Shown piece by piece: positions 39,033 through 51,296 of a DNA stretch of 64,000 nt. A program made the position numbers and the translations under genes. Source of the stretch: Amia ocellicauda (Eukaryota > Chordata > Actinopteri > Amiiformes > Amiidae). The DNA lies in the NCBI RefSeq assembly GCF_036373705.1, contig NW_027102663.1:186001-250000 (forward strand). Direction: 5' to 3'. How positions within the stretch are numbered: position 1 is the stretch's first letter; each line of letters opens with the position of its first letter. Below the pieces are notes generated by a model. That model was not told the DNA's origin and ran no database searches. It worked only from the letters and a program-made list of their open reading frames with translations.

Positions 39033-42000
39033 ATGAATGTGGTTCGTAACCCTGAGGGTGGGGCGCTTAGAAGACTGTCGAAATGCTTGAAGAACGACAT
39101 AATTAGGACCAAGCTCAGGCAATTAGTGGTGAGTTCCAGTGGGGACAATAAGCTCTGTTTTGCTTACAGTTTAATAAAACTACTCACCCCCGACATGCCT
39201 GAACCCCAAGCTCTGCAAGAAGCTTTAATGCTTCATCAGAGGGCCGGCTTAAACTCTCAACAGATGGTTGCCTTTTCAGACATCACCAAGTTTGAGGAGT
39301 TGTTGTCTTTAAAAATTGTTGTGTGGTACCGTTGTGAGGTAAAGGAAGTATTTGTGAAATTTCAGACACATCCTGAAACCCATACACAGACACTGTTTCT
39401 CTTCCTAAGTGATAGTCATTACTTTGGAATAAAGAGTTTGACGGCTTTTTTGGGTTGTTCGTATGTTTGTCATTGGTGTTATAAGGCCTTCAATGATAAG
39501 CTTAAGCACCGATGTGACGGTTACTGTAACGTCTGTTTCAATCCGCAATGTCGTAAGGGTTTGGCCCCTACCATCCGATGTAAAGATTGCTTAAGGATTT
39601 GTCTCTCAGCGTTCTGTTTTTCCGAGCATAAGGTACAGAGGGCCGCTGCTGAGGGGGTTAAAAAACGGAGTTATTGTGATCAAACTAAATATTGCCCGCA
39701 GTGTTGCCTCCAGTACCGTTTTCATGAGGTTAAACCACACAAATGTCTGGAGCCGAGATGCAGGATCTGTAATGCTGATTTAACCCCGGGGTCCGAACAC
39801 CAGTGCTTTATTCAGCCGGTTAAAAAGGAGCCGCCGCACAACCGGTATGTCTTTTTTGCTTTTGAATGCCGGCAAGAAAACGGGGTCCACGTTGCTAATT
39901 ATATACTCTGTATTGACATGTTGGATCGTGAGTGGTCAGCTAGCGGTGAGAGTTGTGTCAGGGATTTCTTTACGCGGTATCGCGGTCCAAAATACCTCAA
40001 TTACACATTTATTGCCCACAATGCTAAGGGTTATGATTCTTACATTTTGATGAAGTATCTGGTGGAAAATGGGGTGACCCCAAAAATAATAGCTCAGGGT
40101 AGCAAGATCATGTGTTTCACCGACGAAGCTTTCAACTAACGTTACATAGACTCGTTAAATTTCATCCCCATGAAATTGAGCGCTTTGCCTAAGGCTCTGG
40201 GTTTTGAAGCTCAGAAGAAAGGTTGGTTCTGCCATTTTTTTAATACTATGGACACTCAAAATTATCGAGGGTCCTACCTGCCCGCCACTTATTATGGGGT
40301 TGATACTATGATGTCTCATGAGAGGGAGGAATTCTTTAAATGGTACAATACGGTTAAGGGAGGTGTTTTTGATGACCGAGAAGAGATGGCTGCTTATTGT
40401 AAAAATGATGTGGTGATCCTTAAAGAAGCCTGTGTGCGTTTCCGCGCCGAGGTTATCAACACATCGGGTCTCGACCCTTTGCAAAGTGTGACCATAGCGT
40501 CTCTCTGCATGAAAATGTATCGGTCCGATTTCTTGCAGAAAAACACTATAGCGGTCACCACTTCTGACAACTATCGTGCTAGACAAAAGAACTTTTCGAC
40601 TGTCTCCATACAGTGGCTGGAATACCTGAGTGCCCGGGATAACATCTTCATCAGACATGCTTTAAATCAAGGGGAAGTCAAAATGGGGCCTTACTACTTA
40701 GACGGTTTTAGCGACGTGTCCGGGCGGCGTACCGCTTATGAGTTTGCAGGTTGTATTTACCATGGCTGTCCTCAGTGCTTCGACCCAAACACCTTTAACC
40801 CCGTAACACAAAAACTCTGCAGTGATATGTACTATGATTTCCAGGAACGAATTGAAACTTTAAAAAACACCTATGGTTTGAACGTGCTGGTGATTTGGGA
40901 ACACGAGTGGACGACCCTGAAGCAACAGGAAGCGGGGGTACAACGGTTTATGGAAACCTTGGACTTTCCTGAACGTCTTGAGCCCCGGGATGCGTTATTT
41001 GGGGGTCGTACCAACGCCCTCTGTTTACATTATGAGGTAAAGGAGGGTGAGAGAGTAGATTACTATGATTTCACCAGTCTGTACCCTTATGTCAACAAGA
41101 CCAAAATGTACCCGGTGGGGCGTCCAACCATTGTTTAACGTGACTTACTCGAAATCGGACATTACTTTGGTTTGATCAAAGTCACCATGTACCCTCCTCG
41201 CGAGCTGTTCTTACCCGTGTTGCCTTACAGGTGTTCGGGAAAATTGATGTTCCCTCTGTGTAGAACGTGTGTGGAAACTGAAAATCAAACTACCTCTTGT
41301 CTGCACAGTGATGAAGAGAGAGCGCTGACGGGTGTCTGGTGTAGCATTGAGCTTGACAAGGCGGTGGAGAAAGGTTACAGAGTCGGTAAGGTGTATGAGG
41401 TTTGGCATTTTTCTGAAAAATCTGATACTCTTTTTGCTGATTACATTATGACCCATCTGAAAGGGAAACAGGAGGCATCGGGCTATCCCTCATGGTGTGT
41501 TGACTCCGCGGCCAAAGAGCGATACGTTTAGCAATATTTTGAAAAGGAAGGGATCCGTCTAGAGCTGGGGAACATAACTGTAAACCCCGCCAAGAGACAA
41601 ATGTCCAAACAGATTTTAAACAGTCTGTGGGGTAAGTTTGGGGAAAGAAATTACCGTCTAAACACAACCTTGATTAAAACCCCTGAACTGTTCATAGAAT
41701 TTATGTTTTCCAAACAACATGCAGTATCACACTTTCAATTCTTAAATGACCACGTGGCACAGGTCCAGTGGAGGGCCCCTAAAGATTTCCCCACCAAACA
41801 GGGGAACGTTAATGTTTTCATAGCGGTTTTTACCTCGGCTTACGCCCGGCTTGAACTGTACAACTTAATGGATCAGTTGCAGGAACGCACGCTCTATCAT
41901 GATACTGACTCTGTAATCTTTGTCACCAGGCCAGGGGATTGGGTCCCTCCCCTCGGGGACTACCTTGGGGAGTTAACGAGCGAACTAGATCCTCAGGACC

Positions 42001-42323
42001 ACATAGTGGAGTTTGTTTCAGGGGGTCCTAAGACTTACGCATACAGAACGGCTGCGGGTAAGACCTGTATGAAAGTTAAGGGTTTCACTCTGAACCATTG
42101 TAACAACAAGCTCATTAACATCAAGTCTCTGACGACCCTGGTAGAAAGTTTTGTAACCGAGAAAGACGCGCCTCCTCGTGAGATTATTACAGCCGGAAAT
42201 CAGATCTATCGCAATAAAAAGGGGTACACGTTGGAAAATAGATCACTAAACAAACGGTTCAGGGTGGTGTACAATAAAAGAGTGTTGAAGACTGATTATA
42301 CCACTCTGCCTTATGGATATTAG
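39033..42323 (+). pseudogene. POLB: family B DNA polymerase, broken by stops only (E3)
   Basis: No private indel is seen: the reading frame holds across the whole gene except for the shared TAA (40137-40139), a TAA at 41136-41138 just after motif A, and a TAG at 41529-41531. Exonuclease and motifs A, B and C are all recognisable. It is the least damaged polymerase in the window. Confidence 0.9.
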
Positions 42324-42984
42324 CGGTGGTTTTGAAAACAGACTTCAACACCCTTTCTCCTGTATTATAGCCGGTCCCTCCAATTCGGGGAAGAGCTATC
42401 TTATAAAGAACATCATAGAAGATGTGGACGCAACCGTGTCCCAAGCTCTTGACAACATAGTGTGGTGTTTCTCTTGCTGGCAACCTCTCTACGATGATTT
42501 GGCTTGGAAAAAAAATAATCTGAAATTTGTGCAAGGTCTCCCCGCCTCGTTGTGTGGCGATGACTTGTTCCCGCCCGGTAATACTAACCTAGTGATCCTT
42601 GATGACCTGATGGAGCAGGCCGGTGACAACAGTGAAGTGGAAAAAGCTTTCACAAAGTACACTCATCATAGGAATTTAAGTATTATTTATTTAGTTCAAA
42701 ATCTATTTTTTCAAGGTAAAAAAAGCCGCACTATTAATTTATATGCCAATTATATAATTCTTTTTAAAAACCCCAGAGATAAACTACAGGTCACCGTCTT
42801 GGCTCGTCAAATGTACCCTAACCAGACCAAGTTCTTTTTGGAGGCATTTGAGGATGCCACCAAAAAACCCTACGGGTACTTGATTGCGGAATTAAATGCA
42901 CAAACCCCAGAAGACTTTCGCCTAAGAACAGGTTTGTGCCCGCACGATTGGCCGGCAGTCTATGTGCTAAAGAAAAGGAAATAA
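42313..42984 (+). CDS. ATP: A32/FtsK-type packaging ATPase, intact (E3)
   Basis: 223 open codons with both Walker A (GPSNSGKS) and Walker B (LVILDD) unchanged. It is the only copy here with full length and a normal nucleotide-binding loop. Confidence 0.9.
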   Translation: MDISGGFENRLQHPFSCIIAGPSNSGKSYLIKNIIEDVDATVSQALDNIVWCFSCWQPLYDDLAWKKNNLKFVQGLPASLCGDDLFPPGNTNLVILDDLMEQAGDNSEVEKAFTKYTHHRNLSIIYLVQNLFFQGKKSRTINLYANYIILFKNPRDKLQVTVLARQMYPNQTKFFLEAFEDATKKPYGYLIAELNAQTPEDFRLRTGLCPHDWPAVYVLKKRK

Positions 42985-42990
42985 ATAAGA

Positions 42991-43326
42991 ATGTCTGTTC
43001 GGATTAAAAGAAATCTGCCGCTTTTGCAAATGTTATTTGAGAGGAGCCCGCGCCATAGGAAAGCTGTGCTGGCAGGGGCCCCCTCGGATTTGATCGAGAC
43101 CCTGTGTGAAATAGCTTTTAACATCTTACGCGGTAATATACCCCTAACCCCTTCTCAACATTCTAAACTCAAAAAACAAAAAGCGGTTATCAAGATCATC
43201 GCTAATAAGAAGTATTCTATTAAAAGAAAAAGAAAGAAGATTAATCAAACCGGGGGTTTTATAGGACCGCTGTTGAGCATAGCCGTGCCTTTCCTAACCA
43301 GTCTTCTAGCTTCCAGAGTGGGTTAA
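42991..43326 (+). CDS. small basic protein with hydrophobic tail (E3)
   Basis: 111 codons, open, identical in sequence to the E2 product as far as I can see. Confidence 0.65.
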   Translation: MSVRIKRNLPLLQMLFERSPRHRKAVLAGAPSDLIETLCEIAFNILRGNIPLTPSQHSKLKKQKAVIKIIANKKYSIKRKRKKINQTGGFIGPLLSIAVPFLTSLLASRVG

Positions 43327-43328
43327 TA

Positions 43329-44072
43329 ATGGAATATGCTCAGAAAATGTTTTTGATCCCTCAGGAGCAGCTTGAGAAACTGAGAAAAAATGTTGTCGGG
43401 CCAGAGCCCATTAGACAAACGGCCGAAAACAACCTGGACTCTGAAATGAAAGCTATACAGGCCAGGGCCGATTTAAATCAGTATTCCAAAGCCCAGTTGT
43501 ATACCAACACGTTACAGCGCTACCTCCGTCTGGTTAGACAGGGTGAAAAAGATCAAAACATTTTAACTTTAACCATGGCCTCTCAAGAAAATGGTTCTGG
43601 GGCTGATGCGGGGGGAACGGTTGATAAAGATGTTGCGGTGACCGAACCTGTAGAGAGTTCAGAGGGAGATGTTGTAACGGATGTTTTGAGAAACATGCCG
43701 GCCAGAAGCAAAAGACATGCACAATATATCCTGCACAAAATGGTTCAGAAACTGCGGGTAACGGCTTGGAATGAACAGGGTGAATTTGTTTTTAAAGGAC
43801 TACTGATCAAAGGTTCACACATGTTCGATTTGTTGAAGAGTGTCACTAGCACTAATAAGGTACCCGATAGTCGCCGACCTGTAGGCTGGAATGCTTTCCT
43901 ACAGGCGATGGCCTGTCTGAACATGCCCCAATCAACAGTTCCTAACCAGGAAACGCGACAAAAAATCCGTCTGTGTAAAGAGGTGGAGCCTGATCTGACT
44001 CCGATATCTCATTACTCTGACCATGCTGAGCGACCATCCTCAGGATCTATCCATTGTTGGGAAGCTTATTAA
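43329..44072 (+). CDS. conserved element protein, 247 aa (E3)
   Basis: Full length. A few substitutions against E2 (QYILHKM, KLRVTAW, GLLIKGSH, HCWEAY). Confidence 0.7.
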   Translation: MEYAQKMFLIPQEQLEKLRKNVVGPEPIRQTAENNLDSEMKAIQARADLNQYSKAQLYTNTLQRYLRLVRQGEKDQNILTLTMASQENGSGADAGGTVDKDVAVTEPVESSEGDVVTDVLRNMPARSKRHAQYILHKMVQKLRVTAWNEQGEFVFKGLLIKGSHMFDLLKSVTSTNKVPDSRRPVGWNAFLQAMACLNMPQSTVPNQETRQKIRLCKEVEPDLTPISHYSDHAERPSSGSIHCWEAY

Positions 44073-44251
44073 TCTCATGTTTTTATTTGTCTCCCCTGTA
44101 AATAATGACCCGACAAACAATTTTTTATTTTTATTTTTTATTTTTCAAATGTTGTACATTTATTTATACCATAACCCCTGCTTTGTATAAGAATTGTGTT
44201 GAATAAAAACAAAACTAATGATTCAAAGGCTGTTTTCATTATTTTTTCACC
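44073..44251. terminator. convergent poly(A) region (E3)
   Basis: AATAAA near 44202 (+) and TTTATT near 44159 (-), with the same T/A tract as E2. Confidence 0.55.
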
Positions 44252-44809
44252 TTAACACGCATGACATCTTTTAAAATCCTCACAAGAACACCCCATCTGT
44301 ATACACGGCTGGCTAGGGTCGTAAGTCATTGTGTTATAAGGGGGGGTCCACAGTGTCCTGACAAACTCTGCCACTTTTTTATCATTTTGGCCTAAATCCT
44401 CACTGTACAAGGCCATAATATCGGGGTATGACCTTCCTTTAGATCTATGAAATAAGAAAAACACACAGTGTTGACCACAAGTGAAGGTCTGAAGACTTTG
44501 TACTTGACGACCGCTGTAAATGGTTTCTTGACAGTTGTTGAGCAGAAAGTTATTGATCTTCCGAGGGAAAGGTCTGAAATCCGGGGGGTTTGCATAGGAA
44601 TCAAAAAATTCACCACGGTGGTCCTCCCTTAGATAAATAGCCAGCCAATGTTCTCCGGGCATATTTTTAGGGTGTGTGTTGATTATGTACATTGCAGGTA
44701 AATTCTTGATCTTAAATTTAGGCAGCTGATCGCAGGTGTAGACTCCTTGAAACAGTTTCCGTGAGCTGGCCAGGGCATTCATGATGTGGTTGAGCTCTCT
44801 GGTGTTCAT
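44252..44809 (-). CDS. PRO: adenain-type cysteine protease (E3)
   Basis: Intact 185 residues with conserved active-site positions. One change near the catalytic Cys region (FFLFHRS for FFLYHRS). Confidence 0.9.
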   Translation of the reverse strand: MNTRELNHIMNALASSRKLFQGVYTCDQLPKFKIKNLPAMYIINTHPKNMPGEHWLAIYLREDHRGEFFDSYANPPDFRPFPRKINNFLLNNCQETIYSGRQVQSLQTFTCGQHCVFFLFHRSKGRSYPDIMALYSEDLGQNDKKVAEFVRTLWTPPYNTMTYDPSQPCIQMGCSCEDFKRCHAC

Positions 44810-44810
44810 T

Positions 44811-46120
44811 TTAATAATAATCATACATAACGTTTCTCCTCTGATTCACCTCAATAATGTTGTCAAACACTGCATACACGACCATATTTACAGTGCGTGG
44901 TAGAGGCTGCTTGAAACGCATCTCCAAACGCATATTGCCCATCTTCATCAGTGAAAAATGTTGTCCACACTCTTCGTCAGGGGTCAGGTTGAAACCATAC
45001 AGGGTGTAACCGCTGCAGTATTCCCGGCGATCGATCAGCCGGGAGTTTGATCCTTGAGATGGCGACCCGTAGCCAGTACTAGACTGTCATATTCACGAAC
45101 CACATTGCCGTTTTCAAAGTCAGGTTGAAAAGGTCTGGATGGAACCTGCACACCATCGAAGTACAACGCTATAAATTCCGCGTTATAATGTTTAAAGTTA
45201 AAGGGGTTCTTGTTGTAAACCCCGGTAAATGCATCATTATCCACGAGACCTATAATAACCTGTTTTGGGAGCTGTCCTAGAAACAGATTTTCCTGGTTCA
45301 TCACCCGTGTCCCTGCGGGGATACTGTGGACTTTCATATAGACTCTTTCGATCGGGTACTTGGCGTTTGCCGTCATTAACGCCTGCGCGTGTCCTAGTTT
45401 AACCGCCGGGGAGACGGACACTTTTTTCACAAACAGCGAGGCCGATAATATGGTCAGTTTATATTTTTCAGTATCAGGGGTCATCAGACAAAAAGCACTT
45501 TTACTACGGATCATTTTAATTTTAATGTCTACCCCGTTGAGCATGAGTTTTTCTTGGAAAAATATGTCTGCATGGATATGCCCCTTTAGCTCAAAGGTCC
45601 TCCCTTCTGTTGAAAAGGCCGTTCTTTTTTGCAAACCCTTATTGAGTCCCTCTGGATCCTTGTCGTCCATAGCTTCCGGGATGTCTTTGAAGAAAAGGCC
45701 GGGGTTGAACTGTTTGCTTAGGGTCTCCTCACTATAATTAAGTATACACTCCATCATGGCTCTATAGGGGTAAGTATTGCTGCTTTGACTAATGAGCCGA
45801 TCTCCCAGGGTCACATCCACCTGTGAAAACATGGTGGCCACCGGGTAATTGATGACCCCAGCGTTGGTCGTCTTCTCGATTGCATCGCCATCCTCATCAG
45901 TCACTTTACAGTTCATTAAAATAAATGTGTTATTCAAATCAATATAATCCTCGCCATTGCCAGCTATAAAAAACTCCAGAGGGGCCGTGTCTGAAATTGC
46001 AGAAAGAGGGGGAATCTCTACATATATGATCTTATCTATACTCGTTTGAGTGTATGGAACTGTAAACAGATCCAGTTCTGATTTGACGCATTCTTCCGAT
46101 AGACTGTGGACAAAAGACAT
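44811..46120 (-). pseudogene. major capsid protein, frameshifted near C-terminus (E3)
   Basis: Open for 361 codons from 46120, then two extra bases with changes near 45040 shift the frame and end it at 45035. The second jelly-roll loses its last ~75 residues. The normal stop would be at 44811-44813. Confidence 0.82.
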
Positions 46121-46122
46121 GT

Positions 46123-46611
46123 TTAAAAGATGTATCCTGAGGCTCTATTTTTCTTTCTTTGAGACTTTCTTTTTGCAGGTTTTTTCTTGTGCTGCTTCCT
46201 TCTCCGAGTGTTTCCACGATATGTTGGAGAATGAGAGATTCTTCGTTTTTTGTTAGCCACGGATCTTTGTCGCCCCCTGGTGGACACATGCTGTTTCTTC
46301 TTTTACCCCCCTCCTCGCCATTACCATGAGACCCGAACCCTCCTGATGCTCATGGCTAGCTGCCCGGTTCATAACATTGGTGAACACGTCACTAACAATA
46401 TTTTTAGCCGCTGATTTCAAGTGGGGTCTGGCTATAGCAAAGCCTCTCTTAAGCAGGGGTATGGCCATTCTAAAGAGACCACGAAAGAGTCCTCCTAGAC
46501 CGGCGCCATACATTGTGGGGGCTCCTACAATACCGGGCAAGCCGTTCCATCTTGCATCTTGTAATAATCCACATAGGCGCTAGGATCTACATAACCCCTC
46601 GAGGTAGCCAT
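46123..46611 (-). pseudogene. protein VI-like protein, frameshifted (E3)
   Basis: One base is missing near 46548 (TTCCATCTTGC), breaking the N-terminus after about 21 codons; E4 shares this. A further loss in the C run near 46308 and the longer C run near 46275 displace the basic tail. Confidence 0.6.
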
Positions 46612-46612
46612 T

Positions 46613-47345
46613 TTAATAATGTACAAACTGTTTCAGGGGTCGAAAATGTAGTTTGACATTAACTTTACCGAAGCGGAAGGGTACGTTGATATTCTGATCC
46701 GATTTTACTTCGATCGTGATGTTGTCAAAGTGGGTCTTTGAGACTAGTACGTAGTGTGGTTTGTCATAAGTAATTGTGACCATGTCATTGCTTTTACCTT
46801 TATTAAGTACATTTCTCAAAAGGGGGACATAACTATCCCCGACCCTCTGGTGGGTTATGATATCCGTATACACATAAAGAGTGTAAAAGCCGCCCCACCA
46901 CTTCTGAGAACCTGCTCTCTGTGTCAGAATAGAACCCAAATATACGCCCCAGTTGGCCGCTGGTTTGAATGCTAATACCTGGTTTTGACACCTTGTACAC
47001 TCTGTTTTTAATAGGGTTGTAATATAGCTTGATGTTGGGGGTGCCTTCTGAGAACTGTTTATGCATCTCATCTAATATTTTATCCACATTGTCATAATAA
47101 CCTCCTTGTATCGTGAATGTCCATTGACTCTTTTTAACATCATCAAAAATGGCGAAGGTGGCATCCTTATCTTGTAAAACAGCCCAAGTGTAAGGATACT
47201 GTATTTCCGCCAACCCCACTTCCCACGACCCCCTTAGATCTATAGATTTTCCAAATTGTACCGTGTAACTGGATATTTCATTTTTAGGATATATATCGAG
47301 AGAGGCATTACTGGGTAGAGTCACGTAGAAGCCTCCTGATTCCAT
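46613..47345 (-). pseudogene. minor capsid (penton) protein, frameshifted (E3)
   Basis: First frame ends at 46833. The C-terminal frame (YTLYVYTDIITHQ...) runs open from 47071 to 46613, so the two frames overlap by about 240 bases around the break. Confidence 0.78.
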
Positions 47346-47391
47346 CTTGAGAATCGAAAGTAATGCCCCCAACACACCCGCGGGCATGTTG

Positions 47392-48483
47392 TTATAAGGA
47401 TTGAATATCGCAAACCTGTTGTTCCGGGACCCAACTATTGAACTTTTCAGGCCATCCAAGCCATTTCATCAACACATATTTTTTCCGGTTCTGGGTTTTT
47501 TCAGCTAATATCTTTTCAACTCTGTATACACTGTCTTTACCCACAATAATTTTTTGTAACTCGGCTTCGTAAAACGTTCCTTCTATATCCTCCCTGTCAT
47601 AGTCTTTTAACCGGTACACGGGGGGGTCTCTAGCCAACTGTTCGGTAACTGTAAAATATTCGTCAGAAAATGTTTGTTCATAACCTTTGGCAAAAGTACT
47701 CCTTAGCTTTGAAACGCGAACCACATCACCGATGTTGAACTAATAAGTAGTTTTTCCCTTCTTAATAAATGGTCGGTATAATTTTTTATAGACCTTAAAA
47801 GAATTACTTTGATCAACATCTAAAGGCTTCATTTTAATACTGGTGTGATACCCTTGGTTGTAAGCATCGATAAAATCTTGAACTTTATCAAAATACTTGA
47901 ACGTGTTGACCGCTGTAAAATATCTCCACATTTTGGTCTTTATGGTGCGGTTAAACCTCTCCACTACCGATGCCCTAAGCTCATTACCGGTGGTGAAATG
48001 ATGTATTTTGTGTCTCTTCAGTAGATTCTGAAATTCTCTGTTGAGAAACTCTTTTCCTTTATCAGTCTGCAGTTTTTTAGGACATCGACCCTGGGACAAT
48101 ATATCCTCAAAGGCCCTTGTCACCGCCCGACCTGTTTTATTATGTAGAATGCGAGCCCAGGCATATTTTGATAACACATCGATACACATCAACATCAATT
48201 TGTGACCATTGTTATGTTTTGATAAATTTGACATATCGACTAGATCCATTTGCCATTGTGAGTCTATGTCAGTTGCATATACGCGGTTTCTTTTAAAGTT
48301 AATCCTGAGAGGTTTATGTAAGGTATAGGCGTCTTGTTCCCGTAACCATTCTGAAACAACCACATCATTAACCTTCACTCCGGCCTCAGCGAGTCCTCTT
48401 TGAAAACCCTTCTTACCCGCCAAACCCCCAATCTTGGCTGGGTTGTAGTATAGTTCCTGCATTTGGGGAGCTTGCCGAGTCAT
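47392..48483 (-). pseudogene. INT: DDE/chromodomain integrase with nonsense codon (E3)
   Basis: DDE core complete (ASVVERFNRT). TAG at 47742-47740 after KGKTTY separates the core from the SH3-like and chromodomain part. Confidence 0.88.
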
Positions 48484-48655
48484 TCTGTCAAATAACCAAA
48501 CAGACCCACACTATGCGCAAAGTTTTTATACAAGGTTTTTTATTCAACTTCAGGAGAGCAGATACCCCTTTTTAGACATTTGAGAAAAGTATAACATACA
48601 CAACAATTTTTTCTACGGTCCAGACAAAAAGAAATCAGATGATTGGTTACTTGAT
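48484..48655 (-). promoter_or_regulatory. integrase promoter and upstream poly(A) site (E3)
   Basis: TATAAAAA and reverse AATAAA as in E1; no gene seen. Confidence 0.5.
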
Positions 48656-49048
48656 CTATATCAACAAATATACCTGTTTCTTTATCTTGTAGGCACACAC
48701 CTCAGTTACATATGTAAATAAAACAACAATATGACCTATTTTAAAAGTAAACAGAGGTGTATTAAACATGCTCAGCAAAAGGTCATACAGATGTTGATGA
48801 TATGGCCTAATATCATTCTTGGCCCCCTTGAGCGCTTCATCCCAGTGTTCGTACCCCCCGGTCTTTGTTACAGCAGCCATTCACTTTTCCAGGTTTGAAA
48901 GTTGATCCTCATCGATGGTTAAATCTGTAGAGAAAAGGCTCGCGTTGGCTACTTTTCTGTCAAGCACATGGTGTAATAGCGCTCTCAGGTTAGCTACAGA
49001 GTGTTGATGACAGAACCAGTTGCAGAAGCAGTCCAGAACATTCCCCAT
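48656..49048 (-). pseudogene. BH1-like small protein with nonsense codon (E3)
   Basis: Same TGA as in E2 (here 48883-48881), so E2 and E3 inherited it together. Confidence 0.4.
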
Positions 49049-49060
49049 GTTCAAAGTCCC

Positions 49061-49909
49061 TTAGTTCAGGTCAGAGTCTGAATCAGTGGCGTAGATGTCG
49101 AATTCCTCGTCGCTGCCCCCAGCTTTAACTTCTTTACTGAAGAAATAAGCTTTTAGCTTGCCAGCGGTTTTTCTACTCGGCTCATCCAGGTCATTGACCA
49201 GCTGCCCAAGTTTCTCTATTATAAACGGCTCCTTTTTCAGCTCCAGCAAAATCTCATCTATGATTTTCTGGACTTGTCCCGCAGTGACATGTATGTGGGA
49301 GTAAGACAGCGCCTTGATTAGTGCCGGTTTCAGCCACGGTTTGTTCAGTCTTCTGTAAAACACGTTGAAATAGAACAGGAAATAGTAACGGTCTGGTTCA
49401 AACAAACAACTGTGTCTCAACTGACTGGGGTGATTCACTTCACACCCCCGACAGACTTCTTTCAGAGCTCGGTCGATGAGAGCACTCAGAATATACACCA
49501 GGGTGCTTTTAACCACTCTGCTTACTTGGTCACATACCCCGGGCATAAATCCTGCGTCTTCATCACGCCCCTGGGACAGTCCGATGCTCATTGGGTCGCC
49601 TGGTGGTTTGTGGGGTGTTTCTACATCCATTGGACTGACCCCCTCCTGAGACGCACAGACGGTAGACAGTTCGGCAAAATCGAGGCCCTCCATGAGCTCC
49701 AGAGGCTGGGGATCCCCGAGACTCATTTGGACATCCATCGCACCGCATGTTGTTTCGTCCTGAGGGACCGGGGTCTGAGGTCTTGGAGGGTAACCGCAGT
49801 CAGAGGGTTCCAGAGTGTATACAAAATCTGGGGAATAGAACCAGGGGTGATCCCGGGTTTGAAGAGGCCTGTAGAGCCTGTCGACGTCCGCAGCTTTCGG
49901 GTAAGACAT
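49061..49909 (-). CDS. oncoid-like Cys/His-cluster protein (E3)
   Basis: 282 codons, open, nearly identical to E2. The cluster Cys153...Cys168 and acidic tail are unchanged. Confidence 0.6.
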   Translation of the reverse strand: MSYPKAADVDRLYRPLQTRDHPWFYSPDFVYTLEPSDCGYPPRPQTPVPQDETTCGAMDVQMSLGDPQPLELMEGLDFAELSTVCASQEGVSPMDVETPHKPPGDPMSIGLSQGRDEDAGFMPGVCDQVSRVVKSTLVYILSALIDRALKEVCRGCEVNHPSQLRHSCLFEPDRYYFLFYFNVFYRRLNKPWLKPALIKALSYSHIHVTAGQVQKIIDEILLELKKEPFIIEKLGQLVNDLDEPSRKTAGKLKAYFFSKEVKAGGSDEEFDIYATDSDSDLN

Positions 49910-49987
49910 TCTCTTTAATTTTAAACCATGAATGAATTGTTGCGCCTTTTATCCTATCTCTTCACTACGTCACGACACACCGCCCTC
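49910..49987 (-). promoter_or_regulatory. promoter of the oncoid-like gene (E3)
   Basis: GATAAAAG on the - strand near 49946-49955 and TACGTCA at 49966-49972. Confidence 0.45.
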
Positions 49988-50698
49988 TTAGAAGAGAGTA
50001 GCCCCTGAGCCGTCAGACCCCCCTCCAAAACCCCACACGTCGTCGGTTTTATCATCGTCGTCGTCATTCAAGGGGGATATATAATCCATAATCCAGCATA
50101 TTCTCCTTCTAACCAAATCCAGTTGCGAACATTTGGTCAAGATGTCAAAACCATCATTTATACAGTTTATGACCTCTTTCAAGAACGGCCAGTCCACGGC
50201 GTCAAACATAATTTCAGTAACCTGTTTTTCTGGATCCTCCACACCCCCTTCAATAGGGTTTGTAATCAGGGTACTGCTAAACAAAACCTTACGATCTGTA
50301 GTTTGAGATAGACTCTTCACCACTCTACCGTAGTTCTGCAAGCTTTCCCATTCACACCTTTCAAAACCCTGAGTCGGAGACTCCATTTCGCATTCTCTTG
50401 GACCCTCTTGCAAGCCTTCTAGAGTCTTATCCACAAGCCCCAGATCTCTCCAGGCCATCACCTTCAACCAGTCCTCATAAGAGTATTCAATTACCGTCTC
50501 AAAAGGTTCCAACGTACCCTCCTTCTCTCCCAAAGCAAGAAGCTCCACTCCAACATAGCTGGGATCCCTTTTAAAGCGGTAACCCCGTCGAGCCCCCCAG
50601 AACAACACCCAGGAGCATTCAATCTTCAAATTGGTGAGTACAGGAACCCTTGCCCGGGATTGTTTCTTGCGGGGTTTCATGTTGATGTCGCTGGACAT
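49988..50698 (-). CDS. gene X, intact, unknown function (236 aa, E3)
   Basis: I do not recognise this protein. It starts MSSDINMKPRKKQSRAR (basic, possibly nuclear), has a mixed central part with YSYEDWLKVMAWRDLG and FERCEWESLQNYG, and ends in an acidic and glycine-rich tail (NDDDDDKTDD, GFGGGSDGSG). It is the outermost - strand gene, driven from the CRE-rich terminal region, so an early regulatory role is plausible. The E0, E1 and E2 copies are all broken by different deletions. Confidence 0.55.
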   Translation of the reverse strand: MSSDINMKPRKKQSRARVPVLTNLKIECSWVLFWGARRGYRFKRDPSYVGVELLALGEKEGTLEPFETVIEYSYEDWLKVMAWRDLGLVDKTLEGLQEGPRECEMESPTQGFERCEWESLQNYGRVVKSLSQTTDRKVLFSSTLITNPIEGGVEDPEKQVTEIMFDAVDWPFLKEVINCINDGFDILTKCSQLDLVRRRICWIMDYISPLNDDDDDKTDDVWGFGGGSDGSGATLF

Positions 50699-50994
50699 GT
50701 TGAAGAAGCGGGATGTTTCAGAAGCTGAGAATTAAAGAGGTATTGCCTAAAAGAAGCGCGGGTTCTTAAATAGAGAGGAGAGTTTCGGGGCGTTGCCTTC
50801 AGAGGGGTGGGGGTATTTATGGGTGGCCTTGTTGTTCAGGGTTTTATGGGTGCACACTTTCTGACGGATATGACGTAGGAATAATTAAGGAAATAACTCT
50901 ACCTAAAATCACGCCCCCCAATTATGACGTAGGAATATTAATAAGCTTAGGGCATACGTCATAACAAAATAGGCCGCGCCCAAAAAACCCTACT
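50699..50994 (-). promoter_or_regulatory. right-end regulatory region (E3)
   Basis: All three CRE/ATF-like sites are kept (near 50871, 50925 and, inverted, 50955), with the TATA-like box upstream of gene X. No gene is seen. Confidence 0.5.
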
Positions 50995-51296
50995 ATCTAC
51001 TCTTATGTAGTTGAAGGCGCAGTATAGCTCTCATAGTCTGGTGGAGACGGAAGACCACCAGCCGTTTGAACAAGCCATTCAGCATCACCTTGTTGGGTTA
51101 AGTGCAGGCACTGTCAGAGCGCAGGGCATCCTGCCTTTGAAAGAGTTTCCGAAGTGTCCTGATGTGCCCTTTAGCAATGCAAAATAGGTCAGTGAAAATA
51201 GAAACCTTTATCTCACAGGCTGGCCCACGGGAAACGCCTGTGCGCGTTTTATCAGCCTGCTTCGATGGGAGGCATTCGAAACGCCAGGACGGGTCG

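Larger units (their letters stand above)
35476..50994 (+). mobile_element. E3: complete-length Polinton/adintovirus-like element
   Basis: About 15.5 kb from AGTAGG to CCTACT. ATPase, small basic, 247-aa, protease, spliced, oncoid-like and gene X ORFs are open, the largest intact set in the window. Polymerase, major capsid, protein VI-like, penton, integrase and BH1-like genes are broken. Confidence 0.85.
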